In this document: piece after piece, positions 30,020 to 40,232 of the stretch
Numbering within the stretch: position 1 is the first letter of the stretch
How the letters are laid out: each line of letters begins with the position of its first letter
Source: Prorocentrum cordatum
Lineage: Eukaryota; Sar; Dinophyceae; Prorocentrales; Prorocentraceae
Assembly: GCA_963575745.1 (NCBI GenBank)
Contig: CAUYUJ010003552.1
Location: forward strand, 10,001-74,000
DNA length: 64,000 bases
Reading direction: 5' to 3'
The notes under the pieces: generated by a model
The model's input: the letters and a program-made list of their open reading frames with translations, nothing else
What the model was told of the DNA's origin: nothing
The model's database searches: none
Made by a program: the position numbers and the translations under genes

Positions 30020-30390
30020 AGAGGGGGGCGCGGCCTTTCATGGGCACTATCGCCAATAATAGCACAGTGGGGTCCTGGCGTTCAGGAGAGGAATCCAGCC
30101 TGGATTCTGGCCTTGCAGACAAAGGCCCAGAGATCCAGCGGAAATGAGGCGCTATCCCAAGGGTGAGGGCATACGCATTGAAACGCCGAATGTGAACAAG
30201 GAGCTTACGTTCGTGATTGCGAGATCTAGCAAAGGCAAGCACGACCGACATGTTATCGCACGAGGAAAGCTGCCTCACGCAACAACCGTGGCACGATCTG
30301 GACAGGCGCTGCATGGCCTTTACACGGACCCGAGCCTCCAGGATCAAAATCCCCTCCTCCCTCGCCCAAGCCCCCTTCCGGACAGTCTTC
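30020..30390 (-). pseudogene. Retroelement RNase H-like fragment
   Basis: On the minus strand, ILEARVRVKAMQRLS, then CDNMSVVLAFARSRNHERK and LLVHIRRFNAYALTLGIAPH are followed by RWISG. This order (an Asp-Asn strand end, then basic helices, then RW-hydrophobic) is typical of the RNase H part of dinoflagellate reverse-transcribing elements. The segment after RWISG, where such proteins have SELNxADxxSR, is diverged (ESRLD). No reverse transcriptase was found next to it, so it is a relic or an isolated exon. Confidence 0.5.
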
Positions 30391-30765
30391 CAGGCGGGGC
30401 CGCGGAGAATCCGCAACGACCTCCCAGTCGTCGTCAAGCTCGAGTTCGGAGCGGTCCCTGGGGGGGGGGGCCCCAGCCGCCATCCGCTCAAGCATGGCGC
30501 TCCTCCATTCGCCGACGTCGCCCCGGAAGAGGTGGGCGGAGGTGCGGGCGGAGACGCGGGTCGAGTGGGCAGGCGAGCGCCTGGGCAGAACAGCTGCCCC
30601 TGCCTCCGATCCCTCTCGCCGGGCCGCCCCGCCAGGTCACGGACTCCATGGACGACGACTACCGCCTCAGAATGGCCCTGATGCAGCGCGACACCGGCTA
30701 TGCTGGCCCACCCCGTCCCAGATCAGGGGGGAGGGAGGGTCACTGTCGTCACCGACGCTGTCACC
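30391..30765. other. Unassigned
   Basis: GC-rich, no gene recognised; it includes a G-run at 30,461-30,470. Confidence 0.4.
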
Positions 30766-31180
30766 ATCACCGTCACCGTCGCCGACTTCGTGGGCGTCGC
30801 CGTGGCCGCCGCCGCCTTGGTCGTCGAGACGCGAGGATCGTGGGCTCGAGGGGGCGAGGGCATCGAGGGCCAGGGTCGCGGGACGCGGCCCTGCAAGCTC
30901 CGCGCCGGGGGCCTGCTGGGGCGTGCGGGCGGAATTGGAGGGCGACGTCGGTCGTCGTGGTCGTGGTCGTCGTCGTCGCCCTCGTCGTCGTTGCCACCGT
31001 CGTTGTCATGGTCATCTTGGCCGTCGTCGTTGCTGCCGCCGCCGCCGCCGTCGCCGTCGCCGGCGCGGTCGTCGTCGTCGTGGTGGTCGTCGTCGTCGTG
31101 ACCGTCGCCGTCGCGGTCGTCGTCGTCGTCGTCGTCGTCGTGATCGTCTTCGTCGGTGTCGTCGTCGTCGTCGTCGTCAT
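30766..31180. repeat. GTC / GCC trinucleotide array
   Basis: About 415 bp dominated by GTC, GTG and GCC units; frames are poly-Val, Ser, Arg or Asp. Confidence 0.85.
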
Positions 31181-31674
31181 ATATTGGTTTTTCCTTGTCT
31201 TCCGCCTCCTTCAGCGATCGCAACGTGCTTGTCCCCGTCTTCGGGATCCGCGTCGTGCATCTCGTGATCGGAGTGGTCATCCTCGTTCTCTTCGGGCAGG
31301 GCGTGTGGGAGGGCGCCTGCCTTGCAGATGATGTGATGGTGTTGGACATGTATTCGTCCAGGGGGGGTGGCTTTGTGGGCTTCGGGCGGGGCATCGGCGA
31401 AGCGCACTCACCGCGGAGGGGGGGGGCGATGGGGATTTGCTGGGGAGAGTAGATGTGGGCGTCGGGCAGGGCGTCGTCAAAGGGTACCCGCCACGGCGAG
31501 GTCGAGGATGTCGTCGGGTGGAGAGTCCTCCTCGGTGACTCGGTGATGCGGACGTTTGCGTCGAAGCGTCGATGCCCTTGAGGCTCCCCCCCTCGCGACT
31601 TGCGGGCGGAGGGCGAACAAAAACCAAGAGGCAGAGAGAGAGAGAGAAGAGGGGAACGACTGATGCTTCACATG
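31181..31674. other. Unassigned
   Basis: Mixed sequence with G-runs; no coding frame stands out. Confidence 0.4.
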
Positions 31675-32204
31675 ATGATGCTGCTGATGATTATGTTGAT
31701 GGTGATGGTGATGATGACGCTGATGCTGATGCTGATGCTGATGCTGCTATTGATGCTGATGATGATTATGATTCTGATTGTGATGATGATGCTGATGATG
31801 ATGATGCTGATGCTGATGTTGATGTTGATGCTAATGATGATGATGACGATGAGGATGAGGATGAGGATGAGGATGATGATGACGATGATGACGATGATGA
31901 TGATGCTGATGCTGATGCTGATGCTGATGCTGCTGGTGATGATGATGGTGATGCTGTTGCTGATGATGATGATGCTGATGATGCTGCTGCTGATGATGAT
32001 GGCGCTGGTGATGTTGTTGCTGATGTTGCTGATGGTGATGGTGATGATGCTGATGATGCTGATGATGATGATAATGACGATGGTAATGATGACGACGATA
32101 GTGGTGGTGATAGATGATTGTGATGATGATGCTGATGCTGCTGCTGATGATGATGATGATGATGATGCTGATGATGCTGATGCTGATGATGATGATGATG
32201 ATGC

Positions 32205-32239
<35 letters not shown>

Positions 32240-32335
32240 CTGATGCTGATGCTGATGCTGATGCTGCTGATGATGATGCTGATGATGAGGATGAGGATCA
32301 GGATGATGATGATGAGGAGGATGATGCTTCTAATA

Positions 32336-32425
<90 letters not shown>

Positions 32426-32490
32426 GATGATGATGATGATGAGGAGGAGGAGGAGGAGGAGGAGGAGGAGGAGGAGGAGGAGGAGGATGT
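31675..32490. repeat. ~765-bp GAT array ending in (GGA)n
   Basis: (GAT)n with GCT, GGT and GAC variants from 31,675 becomes pure from about 32,335 to 32,425, then (GGA)n to 32,487. All six frames are homopolymer-like. Confidence 0.95.
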
Positions 32491-32841
32491 ACGCTGTGTG
32501 GGCGCCGAGGTGGCCCGAGCATGGGCCCCCCGCCCCCCGGTGGTGGGGGGGGGGGGGCAGCCGCGGCCCGCCTCGGCTCGCCTCGCCTCCCCCGGGGGCA
32601 GCGGGGCCCGCCTCCCAGCGCATATGCCCCGCCCGAGGTCCGAGGCTTGTTTTTTGAGGGGGGAGGCGCGGACAGGGTCTCCGCCCGCAGCCACGGCGTC
32701 TTGGAGTTTTGGGGCTCCCTTCCTCCGATACAGAGCGCCTCTTTTGAGGCGCCGTGGATATGGCTAAAGCAAGTTCGCCCCTAGAGGTAACACATACACA
32801 CACACACTCACATACAAGCTATACATATATACATACCTCGC

Positions 32842-32881
<40 letters not shown>

Positions 32882-33047
32882 GGTTTCCACTGCGCCGCGG
32901 CCTGTTGGCGCCCCTCCCCGGGAAAGCCTAGACGCAGTGGATATGGATATACATCGTGCCCGCAGGAGGGAGGGTGCGGTGCTCCCGGGTGCGGCGTGGC
33001 GGTCGCAGCGGCGGATGTGGTGTCGGGTGGGAACACGTGGCTTCGCT
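32491..33047. other. Unassigned, with a (TA)n tract
   Basis: It is GC-rich to 32,790, then CA-rich, then (TA)n at 32,843-32,880, an easily melted spot in GC-rich DNA. Confidence 0.6.
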
Positions 33048-33052
33048 GTGGA

Positions 33053-33303
33053 CTTGGCATCGCTCGGACGTGTGCATTTCTTTTTTCGGCGAGGACGGTC
33101 CTCCCTCCATTCCCTCCCCCCGTTCCGTCCCCTCCCCTCCCGAGGAATGCGGAGGACTTGAGAGGAGAAGACGGAGGAGGCGGAGGAGGCGGAGGAGGAG
33201 GAGGAGGAGGAGGAGGAGGAGGAGGAGGAGGAGGAGGAAGGAGGAGGAGGAGACGCGCACGAAGCAAGAGGCGCACGGGGAAGGGACGTTGGAGCGATGG
33301 CAA
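33053..33303. mobile_element. Family F inverted-repeat element, copy 2, with (GGA)n inside
   Basis: It starts CTTGGCATCGCTCGGACGTG and ends GGGACGTTGGAGCGATGGCAA. GTGGA (GTGGAC if one base is shared) is duplicated at 33048 and 33304. Compared with copy 1 it has an extra interior with pyrimidine sequence and (GGA)n at 33,170-33,250. Confidence 0.8.
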
Positions 33304-33309
33304 GTGGAC

Positions 33310-34007
33310 GGTGCGGGGTGGTGGCTGGGCGTGCTGCGGAGGAGGGCGGGAGAGCGCAAGAGGCGGCGGGAAGCGAGCGAGAGGGCGCGGGGGGCTGGGC
33401 GGCCCCAGCGGGGACCCCACCAGCGGGGACCCCACCCCCCGAGGCGGGGGGGGGTCCCAGAGATCGAACGTATGGAAAAAAACACGACGAGGGTCTATTC
33501 GCTCTTCTCGGCTTCGGGGGCCCTTAGCCGGGCCTCGGGGCCTTCGACAAAAACGACTCAGGATGCAAAACCGGTCCTGGGGAATGGGTCGAGACTTCCG
33601 GGGACCCCGTATAGGACGACGCGAAGATCGGGACAAAATTGGATCGGGATAACTCGAAATCTCTGAGAATCGGCGGGTTTGGAGGATGTATTGGGCGCCG
33701 CTCCGGAACGCTCTGGAGCGATTTATCCCGATCCTAGCTGTGTTTTACCGTATGGAAGAACTCACGACGTCGGATCTCTGGGGTGGGGGAGCTCTGCCTC
33801 GGCGCGGCTCCCAGGCCCCAGCGGCCGAGGTGGCCCCCGCGGCCGCCCTGCCTCGTGGAGGGGGGCGGGCGGCACCGCAGCGGCGGCGGCCCCGGCGCCT
33901 CCCGCTGCCCCGGCCCCAACGTCTGCCTCTCCGCCGCGGTGCTCCCCTGGGGGCTCCTGCCGTCGGAGCAGAGAAGACCACATACACATTTTTTTTCCGC
34001 CCAGTAT
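33310..34007. other. Unassigned, with a family I repeat
   Basis: 33,498-33,600 holds one copy of family I (GGGCCTCGGGGCCTTCGAC, then ACGACTCAGGATGCAAAAC), also at 43,888-43,985 and 49,388-49,480. No gene was seen. Confidence 0.5.
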
Positions 34008-34012
34008 CCATC

Positions 34013-34177
34013 AGGAGGGGAACAAACACACACACACAGACACAATTCATCGTCGGTGCCCCGGAAAATATGGGAAAAGATGGGAAGCGGCGGGGAAGAC
34101 AAAAACCCAGAACGTATAGGAAGATATGGGGAATCTTTCTATTTGTGTGTATTTATTAGTGTGTCCTGGGGCCCCTT
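34013..34177. mobile_element. Family B inverted-repeat element, copy 1
   Basis: 165 bp with CCATC duplicated at 34008-34012 and 34178-34182. It has the family features: AGGAGGGGAA(C)A, ACACACAGACACAATT, GAAAATATGGGAAAAGATGG, then TTTGTGTGTATTTATT and GGGGCCCCTT. No open frame of its own. Confidence 0.85.
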
Positions 34178-34182
34178 CCATC

Positions 34183-34554
34183 CACCCGTAGGGGGGGACA
34201 TGCCCGGCAAGAGAGAGCAGGGGCGAGGCACGCAGCGGTCCGCGGGCAGAGGGAGGGGGGGCTCCTTTTCTGGACGTCGAGACGCCCTGCCAGGCAGCCT
34301 TTGGCATTCCTCCACGCCTCAGCTCGAAGAGTTCGGGGGTGGACAGAACCCCCAACAGTGGCACGTCGATTAGTGGATTGTCCGTTTTCGGTTCTCGAGA
34401 GGGCGCCGTGGCCGTTATTTTCCATCCTTGTGCCCGCCAAGGTTGGGCCTCAGGTCGTTTTCACTAAACCACGTTTTGCTAAAGGGGGGTCTGTCCATCC
34501 CCGACTTTGGCATTCGTCCACGCCTCAGCTCGAAGAGTGAGCAACCTCTTTTTT
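34183..34554. other. Unassigned
   Basis: It contains a near-repeat: CTTTGGCATTCCTCCACGCC at 34,301 and CTTTGGCATTCGTCCACGCC at 34,504, each followed by TCAGCTCGAAGAG. Confidence 0.5.
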
Positions 34555-35215
34555 TGAGCTTCTTGGGGGCCTCTTGGGGGTCTCTTGGAGGGCCTCTTGG
34601 GGGGCCTCTTGGGCCCCAAGACTTGGGGGCCTCTTGGGGGGCCTCTTGGGGGCCTCATGGGCCCTGTTGGGCGCCTCTTGGGCCCCCCCTGAGGCCGTTT
34701 GGGGGCGGGGGGCTCGGATTGTTGGTTCAGGCTCCCCCTCTTGGGCCCCTCTTTGGGCCGTCTTGGGGCACTCTTGGGCCGTCTTGGGAGCCTCTTGGGC
34801 TGTCTTGACGCCCTCTTGGGCCTTTTCGAGCGCCTCTTGGGAGCCTCTTGGGCCGTTGGGTGCGGTCTTGGGGGACTTTGGGGCCGTCTTCAACGCCGCG
34901 AAGGCCGAAAAGTCGTGTATGATAGAAATGTGCGTTTGCCCATAGGGATTCGACGATTTTGGCCTCTGGGGCCCCTCTTTGGAATGCTTTTGGAGGCTTC
35001 CTGAGCCGTCTGGGAGGCTTCTGGGGCCGTCTTTGGGCCATCCTGGGCGTCTTGGGCCGACCTTTGGGCGTCTCGGGGGCCTCTTGGGCCGTCGTGGGGG
35101 CTGCTGAGCCGTCTTTGGGCCATCCTGGGCGTCTTGGGCCGACCTTTGGGCGTCTCGGGGGCCTCTTGGGCCGTCGTGGGGGCTGCTGAGAGCCCTCTGG
35201 GTCCTCGTGGGGCCT
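34555..35215. repeat. Degenerate GGGCCTCTTGG repeat
   Basis: About 660 bp of short units such as GGGCCTCTTGGGGG and CTCTTGGGCCGTCTTGG. It includes a longer tandem duplication (the unit TGAGCCGTCTTTGGGCCATC at about 35,000 and 35,106). The interval 34,890-34,950 is unrelated. A similar tract lies at 54,050-54,470. Confidence 0.8.
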
Positions 35216-35734
35216 GATGACACCTTTGCCCCCATGCCCTCCTCCACCCCTCCAAACGGGCCGTACCGGGCTTCCGGGGGAGGGGTTTGGGGAGGGGGGA
35301 GCAGCTCACACGCCGTGACCCGAATGTGAAAAGGTGATGAGGATGCGAGGGGGAGTGGGTGCTCCTGCGCGGGGTGTCCCGAGAACACCGGACCTCCGGC
35401 CAGGATGTGGGGAACCCTTAAGTTTCAGACTCCGTATCCTACGGCCTCGCGAGTTCGGGGGCCACCTCACGCTCCGATCCGGTCCGGCCCGACGCGCTGC
35501 CGGCCGCTGCTGCCTCTCCGCCGCGGCGCTTCTGCAGCGGGCGGCGGAGGCGGCGGCCTGCGGCGGCGCTGGCGCCGCGCCGCGCCCGACCCCCCGGCGA
35601 AGGCAGCAGACGGACGACGCGCCTCTCGAAGACGGAGAGCGAGCGGGAGGTCAGCAGAGAGAAGCGCCATGCCCTCGGCTCCAGCGCCAGAGTGTGTGTC
35701 CATGCAGTGGAGGCCCCTGCCAAGAAACACCCTG
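35216..35734. other. Unassigned, GC-rich
   Basis: No coding frame was supported; C/G-rich with many CGGCGG units. Confidence 0.4.
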
Positions 35735-35890
35735 CTCGCCTCCAGGGTGCCCTGGATCTCTTGGGCTTCGGTGGTGTCGAGATGGAAGGCGTGACGTTCC
35801 CACACCAAGAATCAGTGGACGTCCTAGGGTCTCAGGGTTGGCTTTCTTGTGGAAGGTTTCTTGCGGTCGGGCCCCTACTGTATCCGCCGC
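35735..35890 (+). repeat. Family H dispersed repeat, direct copy
   Basis: Inverted match to 27,280-27,425. It is followed by CTGCCCGCCCACCCGGGCGG, a foldback also seen in similar form at 36,985. Confidence 0.7.
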
Positions 35891-36017
35891 TTCGGCGTCG
35901 TGTGCTTTGGGGCTCGGGGAGCGGCGGATGCGCATACCTGCCCGCCCACCCGGGCGGGCAGGTGTCCATATCCATATTCAGGAGAAGCGCCCGGGCCCTC
36001 GGCTCCACCGCCAGAGA

Positions 36018-36220
36018 TCGAAGAGGGAATAAAGAACGCACTGAGCATAAACTTATGGCGCTCCGCGCGGGTTTCTTGGATCGGCGCCCGGCCCCCCTGG
36101 CGGCGCCTCCGGCGCCGCACCAGGCGCGCTCTGCGCGCCAGGGAGGGGTGTCCCAGGCGCAGGTTTAAGAAATCCGTGCGGAGCGCCACCAGATTATGTT
36201 GGTGCCTTTTTTTCTTCCTC
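36018..36220. mobile_element. Family A palindromic element, copy 1
   Basis: It starts TCGAAGAGGGAATAAAGAAC, passes through GCATAAACTTATGGCGCTCC and GCGGCGCCTCCGGCGCCGC at the centre, and ends TTATGTTGGTGCC and TTTTTTTCTTCC. The two halves are largely complementary. A truncated left end of the same family is at 36,374-36,405. Confidence 0.75.
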
Positions 36221-36526
36221 CAATTTCCACCGCTTTGGAGTCCTCGGCAGAGAATCATGGGATCCTGGTCTGCCCTCGTAACCCCGTCTTCGGCGTCGGT
36301 TTTAGCGTCTCGAAGACGGAGATCGAGCGGGAGGTCAGCAAGGGGAAGCGCCGGGCCCTAGGCTCCACCGCCAGAATTCGAAGAAGAACGGCATAACATA
36401 AATTTAAGTCGGGCCTGTCCATCTACAGGAGGAATATTAGAAAATAGTCGAACATATTTTTTGACCATTTTTGAATATCAGTGGATTTTTCCGTCCAAAA
36501 TCCGCCTGCAGGGTGACATGCCCGAC

Positions 36527-36700
36527 CTAACCATAAACTTTTGGAGCTCCGCGCGGAGTTCTTGGATCCGCGCCTGGGCCCCCCTGGCGGCGCCTCCTGC
36601 GCCGCCCCTGGCTCCGCGCGCCAGGCAGGGGGGTCCCAGCGCAGATCCAAGAAATCCGCGCGGAAGTCCACCAGTTAATGTTTATGCCTTTTTGATCTCC
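36527..36700. mobile_element. Family A palindromic element, copy 2
   Basis: ACCATAAACTTTTGGAGCTC ... GCGGCGCCTCCTGCGCCGC ... CGCGCGGAAGTCC ... TTAATGTTTATGCC. The same hairpin layout as copies at 36.0, 44.0, 52.2 and 56.9 kb. Confidence 0.75.
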
Positions 36701-37004
36701 CTCCAGTATCCACCGCTTCGGAGTCTTCGGTAGCAAATCATGGGAGCCTGGTATACCCTCCTACTTCCGTCTTCAGCGTCGATGGGCGTCGATTAGCTTC
36801 TGGGAGTCGACGAGGTAGCGCCGATTTAGCGTCGGCTAGCGTGGATTTAGCGTTGATCAGCGTCGATTTAGCGTTGATCGGCGTCGATTCGCAGGAGCCG
36901 ACAAGATGGTATGGGAGGCTCCCAGGAGCTACCACCGAAGGAGTCGCGTGTTCGGGCACTCGGGGAGGTGTGGACCTGTACATCTGCCAGCCCACTCGGG
37001 CGGG
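36701..37004. other. Unassigned, short GCGTCGAT repeats
   Basis: 36,765-36,895 repeats TTAGCGTCGAT / TTTAGCGTTGATC units. No gene was seen. Confidence 0.6.
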
Positions 37005-37009
37005 CAGAT

Positions 37010-37171
37010 TCAGAAGGGGAAAAAACACACAGACACAATTAATCGGCGATTCCCAGAAAATATGGGAAAATATGGGAAGTGGGGGGGAAGACAAAAACCC
37101 AGAAAATATAGGAAAATATGGGGGATATTTTTATTTGTGTGTATTTATTTGTGTGTCCCAATTCCCCTTCA
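37010..37171. mobile_element. Family B inverted-repeat element, copy 2
   Basis: 162 bp, flanked by CAGAT at 37005-37009 and 37172-37176. Ends are TCAGAAGGGGAA and, inverted, TGAAGGGGAATT. Confidence 0.9.
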
Positions 37172-37307
37172 CAGATGCCCATCTTCACCACCCTGGCTCT
37201 CCGACCGGTCCTCCAGAGGCCTCCTCTCCCGAGGGGAGGAGCTCTGGGCCCCCTCTCGAGGGGAGGGGGGGGGAAGGAAGGCCCCCCCTCGAGGGGGACA
37301 GGGGGGA

Positions 37308-37420
37308 GGAGGAGGAGGAGGAGGAGGAGGAGGAGGAGGAGGAGGAGGAGGAGGAGGAGGAGGAGGAGGAGGAGGAGGAGGAGGAGGAGGAGGAGGAGGA
37401 GGAGGAGGAGGAGGAGGAGA
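37308..37420. repeat. (GGA)n array
   Basis: About 112 bp of pure GGA, giving poly-Glu, poly-Gly and poly-Arg frames. A degraded family A copy follows at about 37,465-37,575. Confidence 0.95.
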
Positions 37421-37570
37421 TGTTCCGACCAGCAAGTGGCCGATTCGGTGCTCTCCGAGGGGCGGAAGCGTGGCATCGGCACAACCTTTCGCAGCTCCGC
37501 GCGGGGTTCGTGGATCTGCGCTGAACCCCCTTCCGGGCGCGCGCCTCCGGCGTCGATGGCAGCGCCACGC

Positions 37571-37750
37571 GTAAAACATCAAGGACTCGAGCACGAGAGA
37601 GAGGCCCAAGATATAGGAACATAGGTAAAACAATCAGGATTGTGCACATTGGAGAAGGACAATCTATAGAGACATACGTATAACGTCAAGTGTTCGTGCT
37701 CCAGGTGAGGCCCAGTCTACAGGAGCGTACGTAAAACACATCGGGTTAGA
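37571..37750. repeat. 53-bp tandem repeat, about 3.5 units
   Basis: Units start GTAAAACATC (37571), GTAAAACAAT (37625), GTATAACGTC (37678) and GTAAAACACA (37731). A single related start is at 48,888. Confidence 0.85.
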
Positions 37751-38284
37751 GGCCTCGGCCCGAGAACTCCTCGCGCAGCTCCACCAAAAGCTTATGCTCG
37801 TGCAGTTCTGCATGCCTCCCACCCTTCGAGATCCCAGGGCCTGCTCCGGGGACCTCTCCCAGGGGGCGTTCTGCCCAGGACCTCGAGGCGGATCCAGCGG
37901 TGGCGACGCGGGGCCTCCCAGGAGGCGCAGAGAGGGCCGCAGGCATGGCAAGGGTGGCGGTGTCTGCACCTTGTCTCCCCTCGGGGCTCAAGAGACGCGG
38001 GCCAGTGCACACGGGGGTCAGTCGGAGCGCCTGAGCTTGCAGGATCCTGCAGAGAGCCAGGGGCGCACTGACCCGGGGCCCGGGTGCAGGATCCTGCAGG
38101 ATCCTGCGAAGCCCGACTGGGTCAGTAGATCCCAGCGGCCTCTCCCCTTCGGTTCAGATCAGCTGCTCGTAAGAGTGGCCTTTCGCTGGAGTGACCTCTG
38201 GTGCGGGCCCCAACGGGGCCCCGCGATCGCCGAACGCGAGGCGGCAGTAGCGTCTTGCGCGCCTGTGTTTGGTCCCCCCGCGGC
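37751..38284. other. Unassigned
   Basis: It contains CAGGATCCTGCAG repeats at 38,040-38,105; no gene was seen. Confidence 0.45.
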
Positions 38285-38540
38285 CACCAACAAGCTGCGA
38301 TCCCCCGAACTCCTCTCGGCGTCAACCCAACATACTTTTGCTATATGTGCGTCGCCCCCTCAGGGGCGGCGCGCGCACCGAGAAATCTTATAGTATATGC
38401 GTCGTGACGGGCGCTTTCTGGCCACCCCGCTCGGGAAACGATTACTACAAGATGGGTACACTGTACGTTCGGGTCGGACGCGCGCCTCCACGGAGGATAT
38501 ATAGTATTAGTATATCCTTGTGCGTCCCATCCTCGATCCC
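38285..38540. repeat. Family G repeat, copy 1
   Basis: About 85% like 57,415-57,645. Shared blocks: GCGCGCACCGAGAAATCTTA, TAGTATATGCG, GGGCGCTTTCTGGCCAC, CGCTCGGGAAACGAT, TACAAGATGGGT and GTCGGACGCGCGCCTCCA. The ends carry loose inverted repeats around TATAGTATTAGTATA. Confidence 0.85.
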
Positions 38541-38581
38541 CCGAAATTCGGGTTGACCCAAAAGGGGGTCCAGCGACAAGG

Positions 38582-38774
38582 GGTGGTGGTGCAATAGGTT
38601 TGGTGCAATAGATTTGTGGGGTTGCCATGCATCTGGGGCGCGCAAAATACATTCTGGGGCGCAGATGTGTTGCTGGATTTCCGCGTGCAACACATCACTT
38701 GCAAGGCAGTGCAATACAACTCCCCGGCGCAATACATTTGCAATACAATTGCCCCGAATCTATTGCACCACCTT
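38582..38774. mobile_element. Inverted-repeat element J
   Basis: GGTGGTGGTGCAATAGG at the left and its inverse CTATTGCACCACC at the right enclose about 165 bp with internal TGCAATAC repeats. No clear target duplication. Confidence 0.6.
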
Positions 38775-39090
38775 CTCTCAGAGCGTGAATTACCTACCCC
38801 GCTTTCGCTTCCAGGCAAATCCAAATCGTACCACGCGCCTCCTCGTCAAGCGGCCTGATCAGTACAGGCCGTAGTTTGGCATCGCTTGGTATCTCTTGGA
38901 AGCGAGGGTGGTCAAAAGCGAGGTAGGTTTGTTTACCCCCTATTCTCTTGGGTACCCAAAGACATCCGCGATCTCCCGAACTCCTCGAGATCCCCGGGCG
39001 CGACTCCGCGGCAGTGGCCGTGGACACCCGGCGGCGCACCGGCGTGCCGCCGCGGGGCCGCCGGCCGGCAGGTCGCCGCCGTCGTGTCCG
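38775..39090. other. Unassigned
   Basis: No gene or named repeat was recognised. Confidence 0.4.
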
Positions 39091-39094
39091 CCGC

Positions 39095-39113
39095 CGCCGC
39101 CGCCGCCGCCGCG

Positions 39114-39172
<59 letters not shown>

Positions 39173-39315
39173 CGCCTTGCCGCCGCCTTGCCGCCGCCTT
39201 GCCGCCGCCTCTGCCGTTGCGGTCATTGTCGTCGTCGTCGTTGTCGTCGTTGTCGTCGTCGCCGCTGCCGCCGCCGCCGGTGCCGCCGCCGGTGTCGCCG
39301 TCGTCGTCGTTTCTG
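39095..39315. repeat. GTC / GCC trinucleotide array
   Basis: (GTC)n at 39,115-39,165 then TTGCCGCC and GTCGTC units. Confidence 0.9.
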
Positions 39316-39499
39316 GAAGAGCGTCTTCGGAACATTTTGGGAGTTCTGGGGGGTTCTTGCCACTGACATGCGATAGGTTTTTCCCAAGTCATCCTGTGGT
39401 GTTGGGTCTTCGCTTTGATAACACAGCGCCCCGCGTTACTTTTCCTTTTTGTCCTCTTCCTTCTCCCCCTCCTCCCATCCATGCCTCTGCCACCCGCAT

Positions 39500-40232
39500 G
39501 GCCACATTACAGAGCACCCAGTACAGCGCTTCCTGTCCCCATAGGGAAACCCACCGAAAGCACCACCGGTTATGACCGCATGCGTCCGCGCCACCCAGTA
39601 CAACGTTTCCTGGCCCCACAAGGAACTCCGAGGCCCCAGTGGCTGTGGCCACCTGCGTCCACGCCACCCCGCACTGCGCTTCGTGGCCCCATAGGGAGCT
39701 CCACCAGAGGCCACAGTGGCTGTGAACACACGTGTCCGCGACACCCCGTACTGCGCATCGTGGCCCCGCAGGGAACTCCACCGACGGCCCCATTGGCTGT
39801 GACAACACGCGTCGGCGCCACCCCGTACAGCTTTGCGCAGCTTTGCCGAAGGCCCCAGTGGCTGTGACCACATGTGTCCGCGCCACCGAGTACAGCGCTC
39901 GTGGCCCCACAGGGAGCTCCACCGAAGGCTCCAGTGGCTGTGACCACCTGCGTCGACGCCACCCAATAAATTGTTTCGCGGCCCCTTGGGGATCTCCACC
40001 GAAGGCCCCAGTGGCTGTGACCACATGTGCGTCCGCGCCACCCAGTACAGGAGCTCCACCAGAGGCCCCCGTGGTTGTGACCACATGCGTCCGCGTTACC
40101 CACTAAATTGTTTCGTGGCCCCACGAGGAGTTCCACCGAATGCCCCAGTGGCTGTGGCCACATGCGTCCGCGCCACCCAGTACAGCGCTTCGTGGCCCCA
40201 GAGGGAGCTCCACCGGAGGCCCCCGTGGCGTC
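39500..40232 (+). repeat. 77-bp tandem repeat, left block
   Basis: About ten units, for example starting GTGGCCCCATAGGGAGCTCC at 39683, 39760 and 39901, period 73-77 bp, each with CCAGTGGCTGTGACCACATG and CGTCCGCGCCACCCAGTACA. The array resumes in the same orientation at about 43,095. Confidence 0.9.

Noticed and set aside
31675-32440. Met- or Asp-rich proteins
   Set aside because: Frames of a GAT microsatellite.
34525-35388. Minus-strand frame of 287 residues
   Set aside because: Made of repeated Lys/Pro/Ala units from the GGGCCTCTTGG tract, with no independent support.
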